Source: Tetramitus jugosus
Taxonomy: Eukaryota; Heterolobosea; Eutetramitea; Acrasida; Vahlkampfiidae
Reading direction: 5' to 3'
DNA length: 64,000 nucleotides
Assembly (NCBI GenBank): GCA_937625935.1
Contig: OW569381.1
Location: forward strand, 248,001-312,000
In this document: piece by piece, positions 23,495 to 33,061 of the stretch
How positions within the stretch are numbered: position 1 is the first letter of the stretch
Layout: each line of letters starts with the position of its first letter
Notes under the pieces: generated by a model
Told to the model about the DNA's origin: nothing
Database searches by the model: none
Seen by the model: only the letters and a program-made list of their open reading frames with translations
Translations under genes and position numbers: made by a program

Positions 23495-25170
23495 ATGTCC
23501 AGTGATAGCAAGCTCTCCGTCAATGACTACTTGAACAAGTATCAATTGCAAAAGTTGATTGAAGACGCAATCAACCACTGCTACCAAACTCAAGCTACCA
23601 ACCCAACTGCTTACATGGTATGTCGTCAACTAAAACTCTAAATCTCTGATGATCTCTCGTCACTTGACAAGAAGAAGTGATCACAGCTTTTTTTTTTATT
23701 GTTTGTTGCAACAACGAAAGCTTTTTTATACGTGTGATCGCAAACAAGAGCTAACACTGAACAACACCCCACTCATCAATCAAACCATATTAATAGGCTT
23801 CATACTTTAGCACCAGAACCAACACTCAAGCCATTCAAAAGCTCGTTGGTAGAGAAATCTTGGACAGTCGTGGTAACCCAACTGTCGAAGTTGACGTGTA
23901 CACTAGTGAAGACAAGGTTGCTGGTCGTGCTTCTGCACCATCTGGAGCCTCTACTGGATCCAATGAAGCTCTTGAGCTCAGAGACGGTGACAAGAGCAGA
24001 TACTTGGGCAAGGGTGTCACCAAGTCTGTCAACAACATCAATGGCCCATTGAGTGAATCACTCAAGGGAAAGAATGTTGATAATTTGAGAGAGTGCGATG
24101 ATGCAATGAGACAAAAGGACGGAACAGAGTTGAAGACCAACCTCGGTGGTAACTCTGTCACTGCTGCATCCTTTGCTATTGCTACTGCTGGTGCCAATTT
24201 GGCTGGTGAGGAGCTCTATGAGTACTTGGCAAGACAATTCACTCCAGAAAAGTCTGAGGAAGAGTCTACCACCACCAAGGCACAAAGATCCTTCTCCATC
24301 CCTACTCCATTGGTCAACATTTTGAACGGTGGAAAGCACGCTGGTGGCAAGCTCAAGATTCAAGAGTTTATGATTGTCCCAAGAAGCGACATTGAGTTCA
24401 AGGAGGCATTGAGACATGTCACTGAAGTGTATCACGCATTGGGAAGCTTGTTGACTGCCGAGTGTGGTCCATCATCAAAGAATGTTGGTGACGAGGGTGG
24501 TTTCGCACCATCTTTGGACACACCTGAACAAGCATTGACCTTTATTGAGAGAGCTGTTGAGAAGGCTGGTTACACTGTTGGTGAGGACATTTTCCTTGCT
24601 ATTGATGCTGCTGCTTCTGAGTTTTATGACCGTGAAACTGGAAAGTATGAGGCTATTGAAGGTACTTTCTTCACCTCTGATGAGATGGTTGATTTCTATG
24701 AGAAGATGATCAATGATCATCCTTCCTTCATTTCATTGGAAGATGCTTTGGACGAGAAGGATTATGATGGATGGAAGAAATTGACTGCCAGATTGGGCAA
24801 CAGAGTCCTGTTGGTCGGTGATGACTTGTACACTACAAACACCAGATTGATTAAGCAAGGTTTGGAAGAGAAGTGGGCCAATGCATTGTTGTTGAAGGTT
24901 AACCAAATTGGTTCCATTACTGAGTCTATGGACGCTGCTTCCATGATCTTTGGTGCTCAACAAAATGTGATTGTTTCCCACAGATCTGGTGAAACTGCCA
25001 CCACCATCATTTCTGATTTGGCTGTTGCTATCAATGCCCAGTTCATTAAGACTGGTGCCCCAGCAAGAGGCGAGAGAGTTGGAAAGTACAACAGACTGTT
25101 GCAAATCGAAGAAGACTTGAAGAAGAAGGACTTGTTGAAGATTAGAGAACAACCTCAATTCAACAAGTAA
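23495..25170 (+). CDS. ENO: Enolase with an N-terminal RIIa/Dpy-30-like extension
   Basis: Exon 1 is 23495-23617 (41 codons) and exon 2 is 23797-25170, joined in phase, for 498 residues. From about residue 60 it is a standard enolase (2-phosphoglycerate to phosphoenolpyruvate, glycolysis). It has GREILDSRGNPTVEV, the SGASTGS loop, KIQEFMIVP, GDEGGFAP, the metal ligand Asp in VGDDLY, the catalytic Lys in LLKVNQIG and VSHRSGET. The first ~55 residues are extra compared with typical 434-residue enolases. They read as a helix pair, YLNKYQLQKLIEDAIN then NPTAYMASYF, which resembles the RIIa/Dpy-30 dimerisation fold and the N-terminus of mammalian ENO4. Strong codon bias (CCA, AAG, GGT) suggests high expression. 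Confidence 0.95.
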
Positions 25171-25351
25171 AATAAATTACCAATGACTATTGACCATTGC
25201 CAAGCAGTTTTTGTTGTTTCCGTGGTATTTAAAAAAAGAGGGGGAACTTGCGAACAGTTCTGAAGCATCTCACCTGTCCTCCTCAAGAAAAAAACTGAAC
25301 AAGAACAAGAAAACATTCACAAAGATCACACCTTTCTGTTATTTGTTCCTC

Positions 25352-27416
25352 ATGTCTATTGTGAACCGATCTGCTCCATTGAGTCGATTCATGCTGCGAC
25401 AAGGCTTGAGATCTGTCACTGGCACTCGATGTTCGAAATCCATGTCGGTGTTGAACAACAAGACCACTACAAGAAGGACATTTTATCAATCTAGTGGTCC
25501 AAAAAGCAATTCCTTCTCGTTAGGCCAAAAATTGTCAACAAGTCAAATGATGGTGACCACTGGTGGTGTGATTACTGCAACTGTTGCTCTGTATTTGGGT
25601 TACAACATGATTCTATTGTCTGACAATTCTGAACGTGATATGCAACTCAATGTTGCTTCCGGATCACCAAACGTCTCATCAGAGGTATCCTTATCGACAC
25701 CGATGTCATCTTCGTCGGTGTCTTCACCATCCTCTGCTTCACCAAGTGTCATTGAATCCAAGCAAAAGAGCACTCCTGATGGTCAGAAGAAGAAGAAATC
25801 GTTGGTCATTTTGGGTACTGGATGGGGTGCAATGGCAGTATTGCAGGATATTGATTTGTCAGAGTACGATGTAACAATAGTGTCTCCAAGAAACTTTTTC
25901 CTGTTTACTCCAATGTTGCCTTCGACAACAACAGGTGGTGTCGATTATAGATCTATCCTCGATCCAATTCGTTCCAGTATTTATCGCAAAACGAAAGGAG
26001 CTCCAGGTGTGAGTTATTGTGAGGCAAAGGCCGTTGATGTTGACTATGAGGGCCAACGTGTGGTTTGTAAAAGAGTAGAGAGTCGAGTCGATGGTAGTGA
26101 AATACAGGGCTCTGATCTCGATTTTCAATTAGACTACGATGAGTTGGTGATTGCTGTAGGATCATATGTGAACACCTTTAATACACCTGGGGTCGAACAG
26201 TACTGCCACTTTTTGAAAGAGGTTGAGCACGCACAAAATATTAGAAGACAGTTGTGGTCAAATTTGGAGAGAGCCAGTTGCCCTGGATTGAGTGACAAAG
26301 AGCGTAAGAGATTGTTGGCGATTGCAATTGTTGGCGGAGGACCTACTGGAGTCGAATTTGCAGGAGAGTTGAGCGATTTGTTGAGGCATGAGGTTAAGAA
26401 GCATTTTCCAAACTTGGCCAGTGACTTGACAATCACTCTCATCCAATCACAGGACCACATTCTCAACACATTTGACATTACAATGTCCGAGTATGCTGAA
26501 AAGAAGTTTTTGAGTGATAAGATCCACATCATCACAAACTCTAGGGTTACTGAGGTGAAGAAAGACGAGTTAATTGTATTGGATAAGAACTTGAAGAAGA
26601 AGTATAGTATTCCGTTTGGTGTTTGCCTATGGTCAACTGGAATTAAGCAGAATCCACTGGTCGAGGTGATTTCCAACAAGATTGGTTCTCAGAGTATTAA
26701 TTCCTTGAATTGCGATCCATACTTGAGAGTGAAAGGAATTGGCAAGAGGAATGTGTATGCGATAGGAGATTGCTCTAAGATTGATTGTCCAAAGATGCTT
26801 GAGCATTGTGTTGAATTATTTGAAGAAGCTGACACGAACAAAGATGGTGTGCTGTCCCTGAGTGAGATTACTCATATGATGCAAACAAAGGCTGAAGATT
26901 ATCCTCAGATGAAACTCTACTTGACAAAGATTGTTGACATGTATCATCAGTTTGACACCAATCAGTATGTCACTTTCAGTTTACAATGATATATTCGTGT
27001 TGTTTATTCAATCAATTATTAATTCCTTCCTCCTTATTATCGACAGTGATGAATGTCTGGATATTGATGAATTCAAGCTCTTCCTCACTATGGCAGACTC
27101 TGAACTCAAGTCGCTGCCTGCCACTGCTCAAGTAGCAAGTCAAGAGGGAACTTATGTTGCCAAGGAGTTGAACACCAAAGCAAGAGGTAACAGTGGAGAT
27201 ATGCCTTTCAGATTCCACTATCGAGGATCCTTTGCCAATTTGGGACAGCACCAAGCAGTCGCAGAGGTTGGGTCATTCCATGGTGGAGGAATAGCAGCAT
27301 GGGCAATGTATAGAAGTGTTTACTGGAGCAAACAAGTATCATGGAGGAATAGATTCTCTCTAGCTCATGATTGGATGAAGACAGGTGCATTCGGCAGGGA
27401 CATGTCCAAGTTTTAA
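25352..27416 (+). CDS. Type II (rotenone-insensitive) NADH dehydrogenase with EF-hands, mitochondrial
   Basis: Exons 25352-26964 and 27047-27416 give about 660 residues. The start chosen (MSIVNRSAPLSRFMLRQG) opens an Arg/Ser-rich presequence; the open frame extends upstream to the enolase 3' end but that part is implausible. A hydrophobic segment lies at residues ~62-85. An FAD-binding GTGWGAMAVLQDI (residue ~155), an NAD-binding GGGPTGVEFAGEL (residue ~330) and a pair of EF-hands follow. The first EF-hand is DTNKDGVLSLSE; the second, DTNHDECLDIDE, is restored only by splicing. The C-terminus has the amphipathic membrane-anchoring tail of the family. It oxidises NADH or NADPH and reduces ubiquinone without proton pumping. 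EF-hands point to calcium control, as in plant NDB-type enzymes. Confidence 0.92.
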
Positions 27417-27771
27417 ATATCCAGTTCGTTTTTTCCCACATTAATTTTACACGTATTGTACAGTATGTTTTATTTCCTTTTTTTGAGTATTTCTCACCTC
27501 ATACTACCGATATGCTTAGCTCCTTCGATTTGTTGGACGTCGAAGTCGTTTCACTGCGTAGTTCTATTCAAATGGAAATCCGTCCTTCGAAGAAGCTTGT
27601 AGGAGGAGATTGTCAGGGACTTCGGTTCAGACGATAACCATAAACTCAGGCTTCATGAAGGATAGAAAACCGAGAGTTCTTGTTCTTTTTGAATTCGTTC
27701 TCCAGATGGTAATCGACATAACAACAAGAACATTTCGTAGAAGGGTGCCTACCTGTCAACGACTTAGTCCA
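27417..27771. other. Intergenic region between convergent genes
   Basis: 3' flanks of the NADH dehydrogenase and hybrid histidine kinase genes. Short open frames only, with no recognisable content. Confidence 0.5.
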
Positions 27772-30234
27772 CTAATTCTCCGAAAGATACCTATTAATTT
27801 GCTGCAATATGTCTGATTTGTGGAATGGCTTTGTCAAGTAACAATCCATCCCCTTTTGAATTGCTCTATCACTTTGTTCTTGTCGTGCATTACCTGAGAG
27901 ACCAATGATGACGCTGGGTTTGCGAGAATGAAGAGATTCATACTGACGAATGTGTTTCGTTGATTCCAAACCATCCATCACTGGCATCTCAATATCCATA
28001 AAGATCATGTCATATGGTGATCTCTTTACTTCATTCAGAGCATCAAGACCATTGGCCACAATTTTGTATGAGCATCCCAATTGTCTCAAGTAATTGGCGA
28101 GTACCTTTTGATTGATTCGATTGTCTTCCACGATTAACACCCGTGACTTTGGATTGGGACTACTCAAAGGAAGAGGACTTGCAGAGTCACTGGGGCAAGG
28201 AGCTAGAGGAGCTCTGATGGAGAAGTAAAAAGTAGTTCCAACTCCCTTCTCACTCCTCACACCAATCGTTCCATTCATCATCTTCACCAACTTCTCACTG
28301 ATTGCTAAGCCAAGTCCAGAGCCACCAAAGGCCACAGCAATCTTGGAGTTTGCTTGAGAGAAGGGAAGAAACAACCGGTCAATTTCTTCTTTTGACATGC
28401 CGATTCCAGTGTCTGTCACTCGAATTTCAACCTCCACTTCTGATTCCGATAGATGGTTGAATTGCATATCAATTGTAACAGATCCTCCTTCATTTGTGAA
28501 CTTGATCGAATTTGATAACAAGTTCGCAAGTACTTGAGAAAGTCGAACTGGATCTGTGGTGATACAGAGTTCCTCCTCTGGTAGATTGCATTTCATGACG
28601 AGGCCTTTCTGAGAGGTTGGAATTCGAAACATTTGCAATGAATTCCGAACAATTTTCTTTGGACAAAAGGGTCGAATGAACAGTTCAAACTTGTTGTTCT
28701 CAAGCTTTGATAGATCCAATACATCATTGACAATCACTTTTTGTTGCTCCATGCACACTCTCACGCTGCTGTCAACATCCTTCAAGAGATCAAGTTGAGT
28801 TTTGAAGACTTCAAATGTCTCCTTGGGGATCATGGGCCTTCTGTTTCTCATCTCGGTTTCGACGCTACTAATGATGCCATGGATGATGTCTGCACAGCCA
28901 AACAACCCATTCAATGGATTTCTCATCTCATGACATATCGTATCAATGAACTCTTCCAACCTCTTTCGATACTCTTCAGCTTCAATCGCTCTCTCTTTCT
29001 CTGTTTGCAACTGCAAACGTTGTTCTTCCAGTTGTTTAATCTGAGAAATGTCCCAAGTTGCTCCCATCAGTGACTCAACACCTGTTATTTCGTTTACCAC
29101 AACCTCTGATCGAGTCGCACGATAACCAACGATTGTATCTCCATCCATGATTCGAAATTCTGCACTCAGTACCGTTTTGTTCTTAATACTGTGTTCTAAG
29201 CGTGCTCTAAACTCCTTTCGATCATCAGGATGCATTTTAGCACACAGGTCGCCAATAGTGTAATCTGAAGACTTGCCAGGAAGCTGAAACAACTTCATCA
29301 CTGTATGATCTGCATCAAAGGTTTCCTTGTTCAATTCCCATTCCCACAGACCAATCTGAGCCACCTGTAAGATGAACCTTAGCCTATCGATTGTTCCTTT
29401 CAACTTTTCTTCAATTTTCTGCCTCTCTTTAATTTCCTTCTCCAATTGCTCGTTCCTCGTTCTGTACATTAGTTTTTCGTTATCAATGTTTAACAATTCA
29501 GATTCCATTCTTTGAAAACTCATTTTCGTTGCACTGGACAACTCCTGCAACTCTTCCCACACTTTATCAATCCTATCATTTGTTAAATCTTGAACAGGAG
29601 AATCAGAATCCTTGCTAGCGTTCTCTTGTTCCTGGCTGATATGACCATTAAGGTTTGGGTTGCTAGTATCCAATCTATGTTGCAGCATCATATCTGATAT
29701 CTCTATGGGGTTGTGCAGAATTCCAATCATCTCTCTATCTACTTTTTCATCTTCGTCGTTGTCCAGTCCTCCACTAACACTAGTTGGTGTTTTTGTAAAG
29801 TCAAAAATGGGAGAATTACAAGGACTCCAATACCTCTCTTCGAAGGTGCCATCCGGTCCCTTCACATCATACTTTTGAAGTTCCATTGCATGGATCCTTT
29901 GATGTTTCAACACTAGAAGCAGAGATTGTCTCAGGTTTTTTGTGCCCGTGGCGTGTTTGTCTTCTGGGTTGTCCGGGAATGACTCAAGTATGCTCGTACC
30001 TATAATTTGCTCTCTCGTCGTGCCACTAATGTCCAAATATGTTTCATTCACATCGAGTATTGTGAAGCTCTCATCAGGTGACAGCACCAACAATGGAGAT
30101 GGAATCGAATTGAACAGTGCTCTGTAATCGATTTTGTTTGTTTGAGGAGAGTCGGTTGTTCGGGAATAGGTAGAGGAAGAGGATCGGGATATGGAGTTCT
30201 TGTTGCTACTTGTCATGGCTTTGGTTGAGCTCAT
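27772..30234 (-). CDS. Hybrid sensor histidine kinase (PAS-PAS-HisKA-HATPase-REC)
   Basis: This intronless 820-residue protein has no membrane segments. A PAS domain at ~36-150 is followed by a coiled coil at ~220-285 and a second PAS/PAC (WEWELN... to GATWDISQIK) at ~285-400. The dimerisation/phosphoacceptor helix FIDTICHEMRNPLNG puts the phospho-His near residue 435. The ATPase domain has N-box NLLSNSIKF, G1 DTGIGMS and G2 FGGSGLGLAI. The receiver domain (~690-815) has the phospho-Asp in FMDIEMPVMDG and the conserved Lys in YLTKPF. It should autophosphorylate and pass phosphate to its own receiver and then to an HPt protein not seen here. The PAS domains suggest a cytosolic ligand, redox or light input. 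Confidence 0.93.
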   Translation of the reverse strand: MSSTKAMTSSNKNSISRSSSSTYSRTTDSPQTNKIDYRALFNSIPSPLLVLSPDESFTILDVNETYLDISGTTREQIIGTSILESFPDNPEDKHATGTKNLRQSLLLVLKHQRIHAMELQKYDVKGPDGTFEERYWSPCNSPIFDFTKTPTSVSGGLDNDEDEKVDREMIGILHNPIEISDMMLQHRLDTSNPNLNGHISQEQENASKDSDSPVQDLTNDRIDKVWEELQELSSATKMSFQRMESELLNIDNEKLMYRTRNEQLEKEIKERQKIEEKLKGTIDRLRFILQVAQIGLWEWELNKETFDADHTVMKLFQLPGKSSDYTIGDLCAKMHPDDRKEFRARLEHSIKNKTVLSAEFRIMDGDTIVGYRATRSEVVVNEITGVESLMGATWDISQIKQLEEQRLQLQTEKERAIEAEEYRKRLEEFIDTICHEMRNPLNGLFGCADIIHGIISSVETEMRNRRPMIPKETFEVFKTQLDLLKDVDSSVRVCMEQQKVIVNDVLDLSKLENNKFELFIRPFCPKKIVRNSLQMFRIPTSQKGLVMKCNLPEEELCITTDPVRLSQVLANLLSNSIKFTNEGGSVTIDMQFNHLSESEVEVEIRVTDTGIGMSKEEIDRLFLPFSQANSKIAVAFGGSGLGLAISEKLVKMMNGTIGVRSEKGVGTTFYFSIRAPLAPCPSDSASPLPLSSPNPKSRVLIVEDNRINQKVLANYLRQLGCSYKIVANGLDALNEVKRSPYDMIFMDIEMPVMDGLESTKHIRQYESLHSRKPSVIIGLSGNARQEQSDRAIQKGMDCYLTKPFHKSDILQQINRYLSEN

Positions 30235-30532
30235 GGTTCTTCTGGAAAATTGCGAGCGTTGTGCAATAAAAAAACAATTGGGATCGTGCTTTAGCTATTC
30301 TTACTTGACCCATATCATCGACTTCAAATTTTCTTGGGAAAAGAGAACAACAAAAGCAAACCCGAGGAGCAACCAAGACGGGAGAGTTTCTAGCCTTAAA
30401 AAAGTCAAAGTGTATCAAACCTCCATTCGTCCATTCCTAAAACAACAGAATGACCAAATACAGTGTATTCTTTCTCTTGCCTGAGCGAAAAACAAAAACG
30501 CTTCCATACCGAAACATCATAGGTGCCTCCTC

Positions 30533-31010
30533 GTCCTCATCCTCGGAAGTGAACAAGTGATGAAGGGTTTCGACGCACCTCCTTTTCACCTTGTTCACAA
30601 ACGTGCTGGCTTTCTTTTCAGCAATATCTTTCTTGGTTCCGTTCTTCCTCATCCTCTCATTATTTGATCCACTGCTTCCTTCTCTACACCCATCATACCT
30701 AGGAGGAACTCTTTGCTCGATTTTCGGTTTGGTTGCACTGTCAGCTTACAGCCGTTCCAACTGACAGAGTCGAACCAGAGGTCTACCTGATGTTTTGGGT
30801 GGACTCTCAGACCACTCAGTTCATCACCTACCGACATAGCCAGTCTTCTTCTAGTCAATATGGCTCTTGGACAGCGAATGAGACAATGTAAAATAGTCTC
30901 TGGCTCCTTGTTACATCTTTCACACACTGTTCGTGCTTTGTTTTTCCATACAGTACCCTCATGACTTCTCGAGTGTGCAAAGTACCACCTTGTGGGGGTA
31001 CTTTAGAAAA
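30533..31010 (-). mobile_element. Non-LTR retroelement fragment, array 1, unit A
   Basis: Read on the minus strand, this encodes a degraded version of the C-terminal end of a LINE-type ORF. It has the remnant of the xSFLKYPH motif, then CERCNKEPETILHCLIRC (zinc-knuckle-like CX2CX8HX4C), LWFDSVSWNGCK, SSKEFLLGMMGVE and, after a frameshift and stop, a FVNKVKRRCVETLHHLF end. Units 1 and 2 of the second array (near 41 and 42 kb) carry the same motifs in the same order. Frame breaks near 30660 and 30950 make it a pseudogene. No clear poly(A) remains at its left (3') end. Confidence 0.75.
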
Positions 31011-31034
31011 TTAAACACACTTGTTTTTTTAGTG

Positions 31035-31410
31035 TTTTTTAATACAACCATTTCGGTTGCTCACTTTGTTGTCTTTTGGTTTCTTCAGGCATCGCTCGCA
31101 GAGCGATGGCTCTTGGTCACCTCTAAAATTCCTTTGGTTGTGGTGAGCAGATGAAGGAGGGTCGTGAGACACCTCCGTTTCACACTGTTCACATATGTTC
31201 TTGCTTTCCTTTCTGCCACTGCAGCTTTGAGTAGGACCTGGTGATGTCTTGAACGGCGTCTGTTTCAATCTCCATCATACCCATGAGGAATTCCCTACTC
31301 GTCCACCTCAGTGGTTTACAGTCTTTCCTTCCTTGAGCCTCACATTGTCGAACCAAGTATCGGAGGCTACTCTCATAGCTATTAACTCCTCGCTACCGTC
31401 TGGCATAAGA
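31035..31410 (-). mobile_element. Non-LTR retroelement fragment, array 1, unit B with poly(A) tail
   Basis: A T-run at 31035-31040 (plus strand) is its poly(A). It is preceded on the minus strand by GAGCAACCGAAATGGTTGTATT, whose core also ends unit 1 of the second array (GAGCAACCGAAATGGTTGTATT near 41572). The coding remnant includes DTWFDNVRLKEGKTV and, in another frame, the PLRWTSREFLMGMM segment, which recurs in unit 4 near 43890. It is 5'-truncated and frameshifted. Confidence 0.75.
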
Positions 31411-31424
31411 AACCACTCACACAT
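31411..31424. repeat. Direct repeat copy 1 (AACCACTCACACAT), likely target-site duplication of unit C
   Basis: The same 14 bp occurs at 31597-31610, bracketing the 172 bp unit C. One copy sits right beside that unit's poly(A), as expected for target-primed reverse transcription. Confidence 0.7.
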
Positions 31425-31596
31425 TTTTTTTAATACAACAAATGGTGCTCGCGCACCTCGTTGCCGAAATTTTATTGTCTGGAACGTGGTACTTGCCCAG
31501 TGGAGTGGCAGACCTACCCAACAGGATTCATTCTCTTCTCGGAATGTAGTGTTGTAATTCCCTTCTTCAGGGACTCGTTGCGAGGGTGCCTCCAGT
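31425..31596 (-). mobile_element. Non-LTR retroelement 3'-end fragment, array 1, unit C
   Basis: This 172 bp piece lies between perfect 14 bp direct repeats. Its plus-strand left end is a T-run followed by aatacaaca, the reverse complement of the TTGTATT-poly(A) terminus shared by the other units. Just inside is a GGTGC-TCGC-GCACC stem-loop. It holds no coding motif I can recognise, so it is probably mostly 3' UTR. Confidence 0.65.
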
Positions 31597-31610
31597 AACC
31601 ACTCACACAT
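31597..31610. repeat. Direct repeat copy 2 (AACCACTCACACAT)
   Basis: Partner of the copy at 31411-31424; on the tRNA-facing side of unit C. Confidence 0.7.
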
Positions 31611-31715
31611 GCCGGAATTTTTTCCATACAACATATGTTGCCACTTTATTGTTATACAATGAGACGAGTTGTCGCTCAGAAAAGCAGGTTCTAAGCTATT
31701 GTTCACATATCTTGG
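31611..31715 (-). mobile_element. Non-LTR retroelement 3'-end fragment, array 1, unit D (nearest the tRNA)
   Basis: A short fragment whose plus-strand left end has a T-run and catacaacatatgttg, like the degenerate TTGTAT-A(n) terminus of the other units. Its right (5') end is fuzzy and lies roughly 45 bp before the tRNA-Glu gene. Boundaries are approximate. Confidence 0.45.
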
Positions 31716-31761
31716 CTCACATGTGGCCGGATATATCGAGCAAATGAGTCTACTATAGATG

Positions 31762-31834
31762 TCCCATATAGTCTAGTTGGTTAGGATACATGGCTCTCAC
31801 CCATGAGACCCGGGTTCGAGTCCCGGTATGGGAG
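31762..31834 (+). tRNA. tRNA-Glu (anticodon CTC)
   Basis: This 73-nt cloverleaf has acceptor stem TCCCATA/TATGGGA, a D arm from AGTCTAGTTGGTTAGGAT, anticodon stem CATGG/CCATG with loop CTCTCAC (anticodon CTC) and T arm CCGGGTTCGAGTCCCGG. The internal B box GGTTCGAGTCC is at 31813-31823. A TTTT RNA polymerase III terminator begins three bases after the gene (31837). No intron. Its 5' flank holds the retroelement fragments of array 1. Confidence 0.95.
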
Positions 31835-31840
31835 ACTTTT

Positions 31841-32381
31841 GGTACTGGCAATGAGTTTTGGAGTCCAACTGTCTTTGGTCTTGTGTTGTTCGATGGATGT
31901 ATTCTGTGGTTGACTTGTCGGAGTATTTGGAGAGGCATGAGAAATTGGAGAACCTCGCTTTTATGCGAAGCTGTCCAGTAAATCGATACTGTAGAAAACC
32001 GGCGAAAATCGTATCCAATCATTTTGACCCAAAAAGATTCGGTTGACACTTGAACGGTTCTAGATCTCGTACGAGTCCGTAGTTTTAGAATCCCCAAAAT
32101 TCTTTACAGCCAAGATTCAACCGTTGAACGCCAGTTGATTTTTTTCTTCCGGCAGCTCTATTATTACTCTGACATGCAGTTCGTGGTCCTTATGCATCTC
32201 GCCAAAGGATTCTCTCATTGATTGTCATGCATTCATTCAAGCAGCGTGTCAAATTCAGCCTCCAGAAGGCTCATATTAAATAATTTCATTCCCTTGCCCA
32301 ACAAAACAATAACAACCTTGTCCAACAACAAAACTTGAAACAAACCAACAAGAATAATAGAAAAATATTAATCTCACAACC
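31841..32381. other. Intergenic region after tRNA-Glu
   Basis: No supported gene. A minus-strand open frame of 114 codons (31753-32097) runs straight through the tRNA gene, which argues against it. The last 80 bp before the next gene is A/C-rich, as upstream of many starts here. Confidence 0.5.
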
Positions 32382-32720
32382 ATGAACAGCACAACTGAAT
32401 TCTCCGAGGCCGACTTTGATTCTTTTGCTCAAGCTTTTGAGTCAACGAACACAGACATGGCGCCAAAAACATCGACGACAACAACTACAGCTTCCTCCCT
32501 ATCGAACGAAGTGGCTGATTTATTTGAGCCTAATGCCAAGAGAAATTCACTCAACAAGCAACCACAAACAAAGCAAAATGAGCAAGTTGACTTGGGTAGT
32601 GATCTAGGAAGTGCTCTAGATGATTTCTTGGACGTGACTCCAGCTCAAAAAGCACCTGTCGAAGCTACAAACAACTTTCAATCGATTATGGACAGCTTTG
32701 GTGTTTCAGAGGCAAAGTAA
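32382..32720 (+). CDS. Small acidic hypothetical protein, 112 residues
   Basis: ATG-started, single exon and strongly acidic, with Phe/Asp clusters (FSEADFDSFAQAF, EVADLFEPN, ALDDFLDVTP, SIMDSFGV) in a Thr/Ser/Asn-rich background. Such short Phe-Asp/acidic-Leu motifs are common in disordered proteins that bind clathrin adaptors or similar appendage domains, but nothing identifies a partner. No membrane segment. Confidence 0.6.
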   Translation: MNSTTEFSEADFDSFAQAFESTNTDMAPKTSTTTTTASSLSNEVADLFEPNAKRNSLNKQPQTKQNEQVDLGSDLGSALDDFLDVTPAQKAPVEATNNFQSIMDSFGVSEAK

Positions 32721-33061
32721 GGGCAACTAAGTGGGTAGTGTAAAAATCAAACCATTTAAGGAGTGCCACTCGTGTAACAATCCAAAAAAGTTGTTAGTAA
32801 CAGAACAACTCAGTGTAAGTGATGATGGCGTGAATTCATAGGAAATTTTACTGTAAATACATGTGAGTCGCGACGTCACTGCACAAATAAACATTTTCTT
32901 ATTTATTTCAAATGTCCTCTCACTCTAGTCTTCTCAGATAGTGAAGTCACTTGTGGAAACACGGAAGGAAATGATTCGCTTTATTGATACATCACTACAC
33001 AAAATTTTGTGGTTGTTGGTGTCTAAATATGACTAAAGTAACCAACAAGTCAAGACTTGAC
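32721..33061. other. Intergenic region between convergent genes
   Basis: 3' flank DNA with no open frame of note. AATAAA at 32886 may be a polyadenylation signal. Confidence 0.45.

Noticed and set aside
31753-32097. 114-codon minus-strand frame
   Set aside because: It runs through the tRNA-Glu gene and has no recognisable content.
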